A DNA stretch of 31,712 nucleotides, from IMG/VR virus record IMGVR_UViG_3300048121_001055, positions 1 to 31,712 of that record; one strand, 5' to 3'. This document shows, in pieces, positions 24,000 to 31,265 of this stretch (position 1 is the first letter of the stretch; each line of letters begins with the position of its first letter). Position numbers and translations under genes: made by a program. The notes under the pieces were generated by a model. It ran no database searches and was not told the DNA's origin. It worked only from the letters and a program-made list of their open reading frames with translations. The stretch is from a virus.

Positions 24000-24427
24000 A
24001 TTGTATATCTTTTAAAGATGTCAACAGGAACAAGGCATGCTATTTTTTCTTGATCATCTCCCCTTCCAAGTATTGATTGAGACTTTATATTGTTGATCAT
24101 AATGCACTCTATAATCTTTTGAGGTTTTATCCAGAGCATCTGCTTCCCGGTTTCTATGATCCAAAAGTCTGCCTCCGTGGTAAGAAGTGCTGATGGTTTA
24201 TTAAACATGAATAGTTCAATAAGAATGTTGCCAGTCTCTTGGCTTTTGTAGTCAACCTTAACTTCTATCTTAAGGTTTTTTTCTGGCACAAATATATCGT
24301 AAGGTTTAAATTTTCCCGGGACAAGAACCGCTGATGGGTATTTTTTTCTTAAAGATAAAAGTATTTTGTTTTCTATTTCATGCCCAACCGCTAGATCTTT
24401 TTTAAAAGCATCCGATGAGGTTGTCAT
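23996..24427 (-). CDS. PD-(D/E)XK-like nuclease, small
   Basis: A 143-residue protein. Residues 40-61 read KFKPYDIFVPEKNLKIEVKV, giving D44, then E55-x-K57, the standard PD-(D/E)XK active-site spacing, with E17/E19 in the preceding helix (GHEIENKI) as the fourth acid. A C-terminal strand-rich part follows. It resembles phage restriction-fold or Holliday-junction nucleases. Neighbouring YqaJ and ERF genes suggest recombination or DNA repair. It could also cut host DNA. Confidence 0.7.
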   Translation of the reverse strand: MTTSSDAFKKDLAVGHEIENKILLSLRKKYPSAVLVPGKFKPYDIFVPEKNLKIEVKVDYKSQETGNILIELFMFNKPSALLTTEADFWIIETGKQMLWIKPQKIIECIMINNIKSQSILGRGDDQEKIACLVPVDIFKRYTI

Positions 24428-24702
24428 TATTCTTCTTCGTCTTTTGGTTTACTTGTAAAGGTTTGTCTTATTTCGTAGCCCTGAGAAATGTTCTTCATGT
24501 TTATCCCTTTTCTCACAACCTCTGATAACTCATTCCATTCAAGGACCTCATCCTCATACCTTCCGCATGTCTTACACCTCTTGTCTCCAAGGGTTGTAGT
24601 ACACACGCCGCCAGTACAAGGAGATCCAGACAAAGAACCCTTGCCTAAAATAGCCGAGAGTCTCTCAAAATTTGAAAGACCCTTGTCTATATCATCAGTC
24701 AT
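24427..24702 (-). CDS. DUF1289-like Cys-cluster protein
   Basis: A 91-residue protein with C29, C34, C43 and C46 in the context SPCTGGVCTTTLGDKRCKTC, followed by GRYEDEVLEWNELSE. This matches the DUF1289 pattern (SPC-x-C, C-x2-C-GR, then E-x3-W), with one more residue between the first cysteines. It may bind zinc or an Fe-S cluster. Function of the family is not established. Its ends share one nucleotide with both neighbouring genes. Confidence 0.75.
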   Translation of the reverse strand: MTDDIDKGLSNFERLSAILGKGSLSGSPCTGGVCTTTLGDKRCKTCGRYEDEVLEWNELSEVVRKGINMKNISQGYEIRQTFTSKPKDEEE

Positions 24703-24965
24703 TAGGACTCTTCTTTTTCCTTAACCTCTTCTTGCTCAATAACCTTGTAGGTTTCTGGTAGATAAGAAGTAAGGTTAGTTCTTTCAACCTCAGCACCTAC
24801 TTGGATAAGTCTTACGAGCTCTCCTAGAAGCGGCTGTATGGTCTGTTGATAGAACTGTTGTGCAGCAACAGCCCTGTTAGCCTCTTCAGATAGGTCCTCT
24901 ATATTGTAGGACCTTACCTCTTCATCCACCTTTACTGTTATTGTTGGTTTTTCTTTATTTTCCAT
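24702..24965 (-). CDS. 87-residue acidic hypothetical protein (DUF6447-like)
   Basis: The N-terminus ITVKVDEEVRSYNIEDLSEE is a small beta hairpin followed by DLSEEA, then a helix (ANRAVAAQQFYQQTIQPL), similar to small phage proteins I associate with DUF6447. The C-terminus is a charged tail. No catalytic motif. It lies in the leftward recombination operon, 9 nt from the previous gene. Confidence 0.6.
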   Translation of the reverse strand: MENKEKPTITVKVDEEVRSYNIEDLSEEANRAVAAQQFYQQTIQPLLGELVRLIQVGAEVERTNLTSYLPETYKVIEQEEVKEKEES

Positions 24966-24974
24966 GGTTACTCC

Positions 24975-25247
24975 TTAAAATGGAAGATCATCTTCTGTGA
25001 TCCCGGAAGGGAAAACTTCTTCAGATTTTGGTGCTGGTGCTGACGCCCCATAACCTTCTGTCTTTGGCATTACGCTGAAGCTTAGAAGTGGTGCCTTTGG
25101 GTTTGCTCCATCTTTTCTTTTCCAGCCGTTTAAAAAGTAATCTTTACCTTCAACATTTATACTTCCAGTAAAATCTGGTTGAGTTTCTTTTTCTTTTTTT
25201 TCGTTTTTCCATAAAGATCCACGATTGCTATTATCATACTGTTTCAT
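24975..25247 (-). CDS. DUF736-like protein with SSB-type acidic C-terminal tip
   Basis: A 90-residue protein. Residues 8-60 (RGSLWKNEKKEKE, DFTGSINVEGKDYFLNGW) resemble DUF736 and small OB-like beta domains. A flexible Ala/Pro segment (67-75) leads to a last nine residues GITEDDLPF, matching the acidic tip (DDDIPF type) by which SSB proteins recruit repair enzymes. Within an ERF/YqaJ operon, a single-strand DNA-binding or recruiting role is a good hypothesis. A direct DNA-binding surface cannot be confirmed by reading. Confidence 0.7.
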   Translation of the reverse strand: MKQYDNSNRGSLWKNEKKEKETQPDFTGSINVEGKDYFLNGWKRKDGANPKAPLLSFSVMPKTEGYGASAPAPKSEEVFPSGITEDDLPF

Positions 25248-25406
25248 TTATTTCTCCTTTTTAGACCAGTCCTCTAGAACTTTATTTACAATATAAGCAA
25301 CCTTCCGATCATTAAATCTATGACCTTCTATCTTGCTAACTTTTACAAGCTTATCGTATATATCGCTGTCGATTCTTGAGCTAATTGATTTTTTTTCATT
25401 AGCCAT
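25248..25406 (-). CDS. Ribbon-helix-helix-like small regulator
   Basis: I chose ATG 25406, which has GGAGG 7 nt before it and yields 52 residues; a longer frame would overlap the exonuclease gene. SISSRIDSDIYDKLVKV forms a strand-helix typical of RHH proteins, followed by a second helix (KVAYIVNKVLEDW). RHH proteins bind operator DNA as dimers. It is the only clear small DNA-binding candidate of this leftward operon, so it could control the two promoters seen here. Confidence 0.7.
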   Translation of the reverse strand: MANEKKSISSRIDSDIYDKLVKVSKIEGHRFNDRKVAYIVNKVLEDWSKKEK

Positions 25407-25407
25407 T

Positions 25408-26355
25408 TTATTCCTCCAGTAGTTTGGTATAAACCCTAGAGTCACCCTCAGATCTGTAATTCTCCATTACATCCACGGGTATCTCTTGATCCTTTACCAG
25501 TCTGGCATAGTTTATTCTCCCTCTTGCTTGTGTCATATGACATTTCACTTGTGAGGTACTAAAAGCTCCGCCATGCTTTGATATAAGCTTGACAGACAAT
25601 TCTTTTTTCCTCTCATCAAGGATAGAAGCTTTGTCTTTGAGCTGCTTTAGTTCTGTTAAAACAGATGCTAATTCAGATGTATCATCCTCATCATCAACTG
25701 CCTTGTAATTTATTCCGGGCTCCTCTTTTTCTTGAGTCCACCTTTCAATATAGTTTGGATCTATTCTTTTTTCGTTGTACCAAATCATAAATTCTTCTGC
25801 TTTTGGTATATATGTTTCTGCCCAAGATCTATCTCTTTCAATCCATTCTTGATAGTGTTCATCGTTGCTATACCATTGAAAGAAAAGCATCTCGTCTAGG
25901 TCCATGCACTCCATAGCCATCTGCATTTGATGCCAGTAATTTCTTTTTTGTTCTTTAACATTGGTACATGGTTTTCCCTGCGGGCACTTTACCTCTACGG
26001 CAGAAACCTTTCCGTTTCTCCCTTGAACCATAATGCCGTCTGGAGATATACCCATCCAGTTATATTTTGGATGTATAACAAAAGAAGGCTGGGTTATTTT
26101 ATAACCCATACCTGATAGTGTGGCTAAGGCTAAAGGCTCGCTGTCTGTTCCGTGCTTCATAGCAAACATAGCAAATTGATTAAAGGGATCTTGTGTAAGC
26201 TTGTTTGCTTCCCTATACATATCTCTTCCTAGAGACTCCCACTGATCACCCTTTGTCCAAATACATTCCTTTGCGGTTTTGCATATTCTTGTGCCAGTAA
26301 TTCTATTGGCTCTTTGTTCATGCCACTCAGGGGTGCCTTGTTTTATTTTAGCCAT
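25408..26355 (-). CDS. YqaJ-type viral recombinase exonuclease
   Basis: A 315-residue protein. It has the YqaJ/lambda-exonuclease pattern: GTPEWHEQRANRITGTRI (7-24), acid E73 (GTDSEPLA), D106 (SPDG), E121-x-K123 (VEVKCP) and YWHQMQMAM (140-148). It should degrade one strand of double-stranded DNA 5' to 3' and pass the other to the annealing protein encoded next door. The C-terminal third (about 225-315) has a coil and a Lys/Arg-rich end beyond the nuclease core. It shares one nucleotide with the ERF gene. Confidence 0.93.
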   Translation of the reverse strand: MAKIKQGTPEWHEQRANRITGTRICKTAKECIWTKGDQWESLGRDMYREANKLTQDPFNQFAMFAMKHGTDSEPLALATLSGMGYKITQPSFVIHPKYNWMGISPDGIMVQGRNGKVSAVEVKCPQGKPCTNVKEQKRNYWHQMQMAMECMDLDEMLFFQWYSNDEHYQEWIERDRSWAETYIPKAEEFMIWYNEKRIDPNYIERWTQEKEEPGINYKAVDDEDDTSELASVLTELKQLKDKASILDERKKELSVKLISKHGGAFSTSQVKCHMTQARGRINYARLVKDQEIPVDVMENYRSEGDSRVYTKLLEE

Positions 26356-26969
26356 TACTTAATCACCTTGCTGTATAAAAGATTTAATTGAACTCTAGCC
26401 TCTTTATCGTTACTAAGATCCGCAACCTTGTCATACTGTTGGAAAAGTTTTAATGCTTCTTCCTTGGTCTTGAGTTTCTTAAGTTCTTTTTTAAACTCGT
26501 CTATCATTGACATTTCTTGTTGATCGTTTTCTGGTTTTGAGTTTTCGTCTACGCCCTCAAGCTCTGGTTCAACAACGCCCTCAAACGGCACACAAAATGT
26601 TTCAAGTAATGCATTCCTATAAGCAAACGATCTTGCTGCTTCTAAATCCTTCGCCTGTTGCGATAGGCTATGACCAACATAAGACCTATCTACATATGAA
26701 CCATCTTCAGTACACAAAAATCTTAAGGTTCCAACAACTCTGGTAAGAGTATTTTTGCCATCAATAAATTTTGTAGAAACATTTAAGTCTGGCTGGACTA
26801 TTGTAAGAATTTTGTTTTCATACAGGGGTTTTGAAAAAGATTGTATAATCTGATCAATACCTCTATATTTATATTTCTGATAGTTATTCACACCCTCTTT
26901 CGCAATTGGGTTGTGCATCATGTAGGTTTGTACGTTTTGCAACGCCTCGTATATTTTTTCTTTTGCCAT
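26355..26969 (-). CDS. erf: ERF-family single-strand annealing protein
   Basis: A 204-residue protein. The core (1-125) has the ERF features YKYRGIDQIIQSFSKPL, a long beta hairpin with GTLRFLCTEDGS, and SLSQQAKDLEAARSFAYRNALLETF (105-129). The C-terminal part (140-204) is acidic then helical. ERF proteins form rings that anneal complementary strands, and it pairs with the adjacent YqaJ exonuclease. AAGGAG lies 8 nt before the ATG. It is the first gene of the leftward recombination operon. Confidence 0.93.
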   Translation of the reverse strand: MAKEKIYEALQNVQTYMMHNPIAKEGVNNYQKYKYRGIDQIIQSFSKPLYENKILTIVQPDLNVSTKFIDGKNTLTRVVGTLRFLCTEDGSYVDRSYVGHSLSQQAKDLEAARSFAYRNALLETFCVPFEGVVEPELEGVDENSKPENDQQEMSMIDEFKKELKKLKTKEEALKLFQQYDKVADLSNDKEARVQLNLLYSKVIK

Positions 26970-26989
26970 AATTATTTCTCCTTGGAATG

Positions 26990-27018
26990 ATTGTAAACTT
27001 TATAATTTCTTATAGCAA
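26990..27018 (-). promoter_or_regulatory. Leftward promoter for the ERF/YqaJ operon
   Basis: On the minus strand TTGCTA (27013-27018), a 17-nt spacer and TACAAT (26990-26995) stand about 20 nt before the erf ATG. The -10 is the same hexamer as in the integrase promoter. On the opposite strand a TATAAT (27001-27006) faces the rightward replication genes, without a good -35 box. Confidence 0.55.
26993..27008 (+). promoter_or_regulatory. Shared element GTAAAC-N4-TAATTT, copy 2
   Basis: Identical blocks and spacing to 23965-23980. Here it lies inside the divergent region between the leftward recombination operon and the rightward replication operon, so a bound protein could control both directions. 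Confidence 0.4.
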
Positions 27019-27070
27019 GTCTTTACAATAATTATTTTTTGAGGTTTAATTGTCTTTCACGAGGGAAAAT

Positions 27071-27703
27071 ATGTCATTAGAATACATCACTAAAGTTTTA
27101 AAGGTGGAGGTAAAACCCACTCAGAAACTTATATTAATAGTTTTAGCAAACTACTCAGACGAGTTTGGTCACTCATACCCGTCACACAAAAAATTAACAG
27201 AGCTGACGAACCTGTCCCTGACCGCAATTAAAAGCAACTTAAAAGCACTCCAAGATATTGGATATGTGGACTGGGAAAAAAGAAACAATACAAGCAATCT
27301 TTATAAATTAAATGTATGGGCGGGAGGTGACTACCCCCGGGCGGGAGGTGACTACAATACTAAAGGTAATACTAAAAAGAAATATATACTTGATTTGAAT
27401 AGAATTAATGAAATTTTTAAAGAGCAATGCGATAAGGTGTTTTATGTACATAGTGCAAATGCTTTCAAGGCAGAGCCAAGATGGAAGGAACTGCGTGAAC
27501 TGGGGAGGAAAGGAATCATCTCACCAAAGACTGGTATTGTTATTGATCTAACACTAGAAGAGTTCTGGTATAAATATTTTGAGGTAGCCAATTCAGAAGG
27601 GCATAAGAAATGGATCAGATCTTACTGGAGTAAGAAACCACAGTTAGTAACAATGTTAAGCGTAAATCAATTTGAAGCAATTATAGAGAGGCGATATGGA
27701 TAA
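27071..27703 (+). CDS. Helix-turn-helix replication initiator-like protein
   Basis: I prefer ATG 27071, with GAGGG at 27061-27065, giving 210 residues; a TTG start at 27050 adds seven. The N-terminal part (5-85) is a winged helix-turn-helix (YPSHKKLTELTNLSLTAIKSNLKALQDIGYV). A linker has a duplicated RAGGDY/WAGGDY piece (about 84-98). The C-terminal domain is basic and aromatic (EFWYKYFEVANSEGHKKWIRSYW). Its place before a DnaB helicase fits a lambda-O or DnaD type initiator or loader. It overlaps the helicase gene by 8 nt. Confidence 0.75.
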   Translation: MSLEYITKVLKVEVKPTQKLILIVLANYSDEFGHSYPSHKKLTELTNLSLTAIKSNLKALQDIGYVDWEKRNNTSNLYKLNVWAGGDYPRAGGDYNTKGNTKKKYILDLNRINEIFKEQCDKVFYVHSANAFKAEPRWKELRELGRKGIISPKTGIVIDLTLEEFWYKYFEVANSEGHKKWIRSYWSKKPQLVTMLSVNQFEAIIERRYG

Positions 27704-29000
27704 TATATATGAATTAGAAGCAAACACAATTGGGTCCATGATCTTAGACTACAGCAAGTTTCAGGACGCACAAGACAAGGGATTGCTTCCAGAGGATTTT
27801 GAGTTCATTTCCTACAGGCAGGCATATGAGATCATGTTGGAGAAGAATGCCAACGACATAGTAACAATCAGAAGCAATATGAAGGATGACTTTGCGTTTA
27901 AAGATGTACAAGAGGCAACAGCACACTGTATTAGTCCTGCTGGTTTTAGTAGTTGGTTAAAGCTCATGCACGCAAAGACAGCAAACAATAAGCTGTTGAA
28001 GCTTGCAAAAGAAATACCAGCAATTGTTGAAGAAAGAACTGGCATTGATGAAAAAGTAGACAGGGTCAATCAGCTACTTATTGAAAATAAAATAACCAAG
28101 AACTCTGGTGCACCAAAAGAGGCTAGAGATATTCTTGAGACGGTTCACGAAGAACTCAGGAGTGCCGGAACTGAATCACAGAACATTGTAAAGACGGGGT
28201 TTAAAGGTATAGACTCAAAGATCAGGGGGTTCAAGCCGGGTGATTTAATTATTGTTGCTGGCAGACCAGGAATGGGTAAAACTACATGGGCTCTAAACAT
28301 TGCATCAAATAATATATATAACGGAAAAAATGTTTTGATCTTCAGTTTAGAAATGACTAATGAGCAGTTGGTAAAAAAGATAATAAGTTCAGAGTCTGGA
28401 ATATCAACAGATAAAATGATGAGCGGAGAGCTAACAAGTTCTGACTGGAAGAACTTCGAGAGATCGAAGGAAAGATTGGCTGGGTGTGACTTATATATTT
28501 ATGACAAGTCCCCAATTACAATTGAAACCCTAGTTAATAAAACAAAAGCAATACACGCCGTCAAGGACATTGATCTAATAGTTGTGGATTACTTACAGCT
28601 ACTTATGACCACAAGCAAGGCACCTAGCACATCTGATAACAGGACCGCATCTATGACATACATATCAAACCTTTTAAAGGGACTGGCGAAAGAAATAGGA
28701 TGCCCTGTCATATCCCTGTCACAGTTAAACAGGGGTGTGGAATCAAGACCAGACAAAAGACCGGTGCTATCTGATCTTCGTGACTCAGGTTCTATAGAAC
28801 AAGATGCGGATATGGTTATAATGTTATACAGAGAAGATTATTATGATGCACTGGAAACAGGAAACTCTGAAATAATAATTAAGAAAAACAGAATGGGAGA
28901 AACAGGAACATTTGAATTAAGTTTTGATGGGGCTATGTCTAAATTTGTAGACCCAGAGGACTTGGCATTCGGGAGAAGAGAAGAATATGGAATCATCTGA
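27696..29000 (+). CDS. dnaB: DnaB-like replicative helicase
   Basis: A 434-residue protein. It has a short N-terminal helical domain (1-130, ELEANTIGSMILD) and a RecA-fold motor: Walker A GRPGMGKT (about 189-196), H1a E in FSLEM, Walker B LIVVDYLQL (about 294-302), a Gln-containing motif SLSQLNRGVESR and the DLRDSGSIEQDAD arginine-finger region (about 355-367). It should unwind DNA 5' to 3' at the fork. No primase or polymerase gene is in the window. It overlaps both neighbours. Confidence 0.95.
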   Translation: MDNIYELEANTIGSMILDYSKFQDAQDKGLLPEDFEFISYRQAYEIMLEKNANDIVTIRSNMKDDFAFKDVQEATAHCISPAGFSSWLKLMHAKTANNKLLKLAKEIPAIVEERTGIDEKVDRVNQLLIENKITKNSGAPKEARDILETVHEELRSAGTESQNIVKTGFKGIDSKIRGFKPGDLIIVAGRPGMGKTTWALNIASNNIYNGKNVLIFSLEMTNEQLVKKIISSESGISTDKMMSGELTSSDWKNFERSKERLAGCDLYIYDKSPITIETLVNKTKAIHAVKDIDLIVVDYLQLLMTTSKAPSTSDNRTASMTYISNLLKGLAKEIGCPVISLSQLNRGVESRPDKRPVLSDLRDSGSIEQDADMVIMLYREDYYDALETGNSEIIIKKNRMGETGTFELSFDGAMSKFVDPEDLAFGRREEYGII

Positions 29001-29322
29001 AAATTTTCATCAACAGCTAAGAGATATAATACCAAAAATATCAGAGGCTAGGGTAAATGTATTGAAGGCGGACGTTGGTCTTAAGAGAGTATTTTGGAGA
29101 GAACTATGTATTGCCAAGGAAGACGGCGAGAGAAGTTACAACTCACAGAAATCTAAAGCAGAAGCAACTGACGAATATGCACAGGCATCAATGAAAGTTG
29201 CTGTGGCTAAGGCATCACTTGATGCATTACAGACAGAGAAGCTGGCAGTAGATATGCAGTTTGAAGAATGGAGAACTAAAATGGCAAACCTAAGAGTGGA
29301 GAGAAATAGATATGGTGCATGA
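28987..29322 (+). CDS. 111-residue coiled-coil protein after the helicase
   Basis: It overlaps the helicase end by 14 nt. The product is almost all helix: IIPKISEARVNVLKADVGLK, then a long Ala/Lys/Glu heptad region (QASMKVAVAKASLDALQTEK) to the end. No enzyme motif and no TM. I do not recognise it. A helicase partner or structural spacer is possible from position alone. Confidence 0.65.
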   Translation: MESSENFHQQLRDIIPKISEARVNVLKADVGLKRVFWRELCIAKEDGERSYNSQKSKAEATDEYAQASMKVAVAKASLDALQTEKLAVDMQFEEWRTKMANLRVERNRYGA

Positions 29323-29470
29323 TAATTTTAAAAGCTTTTGCAGAATGATGCATGAAGAGTGTAGGTCTGAGAGAAGGAAGCATAACGAAAAAGAAATAAG
29401 TTTTGAGGACTACATCAAGACTAACAACAAAATGTTATTAAAGAAGTATGCAGGGCAGATCGCCAAATAA
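29312..29470 (+). CDS. 52-residue hypothetical protein overlapping the Ref-like gene
   Basis: ATG 29312 overlaps the previous gene by 11 nt and the stop TAA 29468-29470 overlaps the next gene by 23 nt. The product has a Met/Cys/His-containing N-terminus (FCRMMHEEC) and a helical EISFEDYIKTNNKMLLKKYA end. It is coherent with its neighbours' composition and fills the gap between them, so it is likely real. No family recognised. Confidence 0.55.
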   Translation: MVHDNFKSFCRMMHEECRSERRKHNEKEISFEDYIKTNNKMLLKKYAGQIAK

Positions 29471-29756
29471 AGAAGAGAGAGATTGGATGGATTCTATATC
29501 TAATTTTGGATGTATAGTATGTCATCTTTTCTATGATTGCCAATCACCGGCAGAGGTTCATCACATAGACGGGAAGACAAAACCACGGGCACACCTAATG
29601 ACTCTTGGTTTATGTTACAGGCATCACAGAGAGGGTATCAACAACGATCTTTATGTTTCACGACACCCCTTTAAGCGAGAGTTTGAAAGAAGATATGGAA
29701 AACAAACAGACCTTTTGGAGAAACTAAAGAGCTTAATTAACAACAAAGGAGAATAA
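29448..29756 (+). CDS. Ref-like HNH nuclease
   Basis: A 102-residue protein. GCIVC (C22, C25), EVHHI (H38, H39), H49, LCYRHH (C56, H59, H60) and the RHPFKREFERRYG end match the P1 Ref family of RecA-dependent, Zn-binding HNH nucleases. Ref cuts DNA at RecA-bound sites, and it suits a phage with its own recombination set. The start ATG 29448 has no strong Shine-Dalgarno and is probably coupled to the previous gene. Confidence 0.85.
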   Translation: MQGRSPNKEERDWMDSISNFGCIVCHLFYDCQSPAEVHHIDGKTKPRAHLMTLGLCYRHHREGINNDLYVSRHPFKREFERRYGKQTDLLEKLKSLINNKGE

Positions 29757-29757
29757 C

Positions 29758-29919
29758 ATGAAGTGTTGGCAATGTAATGAACAATTAATATGGGGTGGCG
29801 ATCATACAGGAGAGGACTACGGTAATGAAGATTATGAAATTGTAAGTAATCTATCTTGTCCTAAATGTGATGCACTTGTTATGGTTTATCACCAAAAAAA
29901 AGAGGGTAAAGATGAGTAA
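29758..29919 (+). CDS. 53-residue zinc-ribbon protein
   Basis: AAAGGAG at 29746-29752 precedes ATG 29758. C3-x2-C6 and C34-x2-C37 form a four-Cys zinc ribbon, with LIWGGDHTGEDYG between and LSCPKCDA after; this is a common small protein in phage early regions. Function unknown. The stop overlaps the next gene by 8 nt. Confidence 0.75.
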   Translation: MKCWQCNEQLIWGGDHTGEDYGNEDYEIVSNLSCPKCDALVMVYHQKKEGKDE

Positions 29920-30055
29920 CAATGGAGAGTGGAGGGGTGGCAAGGGTTCTGTAAGAAGAAACTCTAATGAGAAATTATATTCAGAAAACTGGGACAAGAT
30001 TTTTAATAAAAAAAACAAGGAAGACAAATGCCAAAAAGAAAAAAAGAAAAAATAG
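29912..30055 (+). CDS. 47-residue basic protein, GKGSxRR type
   Basis: ATG 29912 overlaps the previous stop. MSNNGEWRGGKGSVRR followed by an ENWDKIF element is a short pattern I know from many phage genomes, with no assigned function. The end is Lys-rich (KEKKKK). A longer upstream in-frame start would sit inside the zinc-ribbon gene and is less likely. Confidence 0.65.
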   Translation: MSNNGEWRGGKGSVRRNSNEKLYSENWDKIFNKKNKEDKCQKEKKKK

Positions 30056-30321
30056 ATTATAAATATAACGAGGGCGAATTAATTAACGAGTTTGCAAGGT
30101 ATGTAGATAAAACATATGAGCAACATTATTCCTTAAATAAGTTTCAGGCTACAGAATTTATTATGGATAGCGGTCATGGAGAGGGATTCTGCATGGGCAA
30201 TGTAATGAAATATGCACAACGCTATGGAAAAAAAGAAGGTAAGAACAGGGCTGACATACTTAAAGTAATTCATTATGGGTTCTTTGCATTGTACAACCAC
30301 GACATTCAGAACAAGAAGTGA
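30028..30321 (+). CDS. DUF3310-like protein
   Basis: A 97-residue protein. The core FCMGNVMKYAQRYGKKEGKNRADILKV-type helix pair (residues about 59-85, motif GNVMKYxxRY, then a K-x-x-D turn) is the DUF3310 signature, seen in phage proteins sometimes called nucleotide-kinase-like. Here the usual Glu/Asp acid residues are few, so activity is uncertain. It overlaps the previous gene by 28 nt and the next by 4 nt. Confidence 0.75.
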   Translation: MPKRKKEKIDYKYNEGELINEFARYVDKTYEQHYSLNKFQATEFIMDSGHGEGFCMGNVMKYAQRYGKKEGKNRADILKVIHYGFFALYNHDIQNKK

Positions 30322-30611
30322 AACACGTTACTGCATTTGGAGATATAGATGTATTGGGTTATGCAAATAAGATAGCTGGTATGTCCTCACACGCAGACAG
30401 AAAAAAATATTTAGAAGATGTAGATGAAAAGTTTTATGATTTGTTGTATCTTTTATGTATGCAGATGGGAGTCTGCAATACCATTGCGAGGCTTTCGACT
30501 CGGGAAAAAAGAAAGAAAGCATGGGAAGAATTACCAGATCATACCAGATCACTTAAAAGTATGAAGGGAATGGTCTACAGTAGAGTAGTTAGAAAATTTA
30601 AGAGGAAATAA
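30318..30611 (+). CDS. 97-residue hypothetical protein
   Basis: It begins at GTG 30318, overlapping the previous TGA (GTGA). Two helical regions (residues 10-55 with LLYLLCMQMG, and 55-97) end in a basic tail (RVVRKFKRK). I do not recognise it; no Cys pair or HTH is clear. Coupled translation with the DUF3310-like gene suggests related jobs. Confidence 0.65.
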   Translation: MKHVTAFGDIDVLGYANKIAGMSSHADRKKYLEDVDEKFYDLLYLLCMQMGVCNTIARLSTREKRKKAWEELPDHTRSLKSMKGMVYSRVVRKFKRK

Positions 30612-30613
30612 TT

Positions 30614-30706
30614 ATGCCAAAAGGACCAGGAACATACGGAACTACAAGAGGTAGACCGCCAATGAAAAAAAAAGGTAAAAAGAAAGTCGCTAAAAAGAAA
30701 AAGTAA
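30614..30706 (+). CDS. 30-residue Lys-rich peptide
   Basis: ATG 30614, with GAGGAAA upstream at 30602-30608. MPKGPGTYGTTRGRPP is followed by a Lys/Val tail (KKKGKKKVAKKKK). Start motif and Lys tail are seen in short proteins of many phages. It joins the next gene by TAATG. Nucleic-acid binding is inferred from charge. Confidence 0.65.
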   Translation: MPKGPGTYGTTRGRPPMKKKGKKKVAKKKK

Positions 30707-30891
30707 TGGCTCCTAAAAAGAAATCCACAGTCAACTCTGCGGGTAATTATACGAAACCAACAATGCGTAGAAACCTGTTTAATCAAATTAAGGCAGGAGT
30801 AAAAGGCGGAAGAGCTGGTCAGTGGTCAGCAAGGAAAGCCCAGATGCTAGCAAAAATGTACAAAGCAAAAGGCGGAGGTTATAAGAAATGA
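30706..30891 (+). CDS. 61-residue basic protein, APKKKSTVN family
   Basis: The TAATG junction gives the start. The patterns GNYTKPTMRRNLFNQIK and WSARKAQMLAKMYKAKGGGY are widespread in marine phage and phage-like contigs; no function is assigned. Very Lys/Arg-rich. The last codon overlaps the next ATG (ATGA). Confidence 0.8.
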   Translation: MAPKKKSTVNSAGNYTKPTMRRNLFNQIKAGVKGGRAGQWSARKAQMLAKMYKAKGGGYKK

Positions 30892-31019
30892 TTGGTAAAT
30901 TATTTGACAGGTTTATTGAGTGGAGTCTTAACAGACAAGAAGAACACCTAATGAAAAAAGCCAAACCCAAGAGAAGAGTATCAAGGGTAAGACGCAAGGC
31001 TAACGCCAAAAAGAAATAA
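30888..31019 (+). CDS. 43-residue basic protein
   Basis: ATG 30888 overlaps the preceding TGA. An amphipathic start (MIGKLFDRFIEWSLNRQEE) precedes an arginine/lysine tail (KPKRRVSRVRRKANAKKK), much like a histone-tail or nucleic-acid-binding peptide. Not recognised as a named family. Confidence 0.6.
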   Translation: MIGKLFDRFIEWSLNRQEEHLMKKAKPKRRVSRVRRKANAKKK

Positions 31020-31022
31020 GTT

Positions 31023-31265
31023 ATGCCGTTAAAGAAAGCACAAAAGTCTTTAATTAAATGGACAAAACAAAAATGGAGAACAGCTAGTGGTAAAAAATCT
31101 AGCAAGACTGGAGAGGTTTATGCTCCAGCTAAGACCATTGCTAAGTTGAAGTCCACAGCCAAGGGCAGGAAGAAACTGTCCAAGGCAAATACCGTTAAGA
31201 GAAAGGCAACCGCAAAAGGCAAACAACATGCCAAACATGGATTGCACAAGGGAAGGAAAAGATAA
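31023..31265 (+). CDS. 80-residue very basic protein (DUF5872-like)
   Basis: WRTASGKKSSKTGEVYAPAK and the repeated Lys/Ala tail resemble the DUF5872 family of phage proteins. Residues 50-80 are about half Lys, Arg and His. It joins the next gene by TAATG overlap. DNA binding or capsid packing are possibilities; family function is unknown. Confidence 0.75.
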   Translation: MPLKKAQKSLIKWTKQKWRTASGKKSSKTGEVYAPAKTIAKLKSTAKGRKKLSKANTVKRKATAKGKQHAKHGLHKGRKR

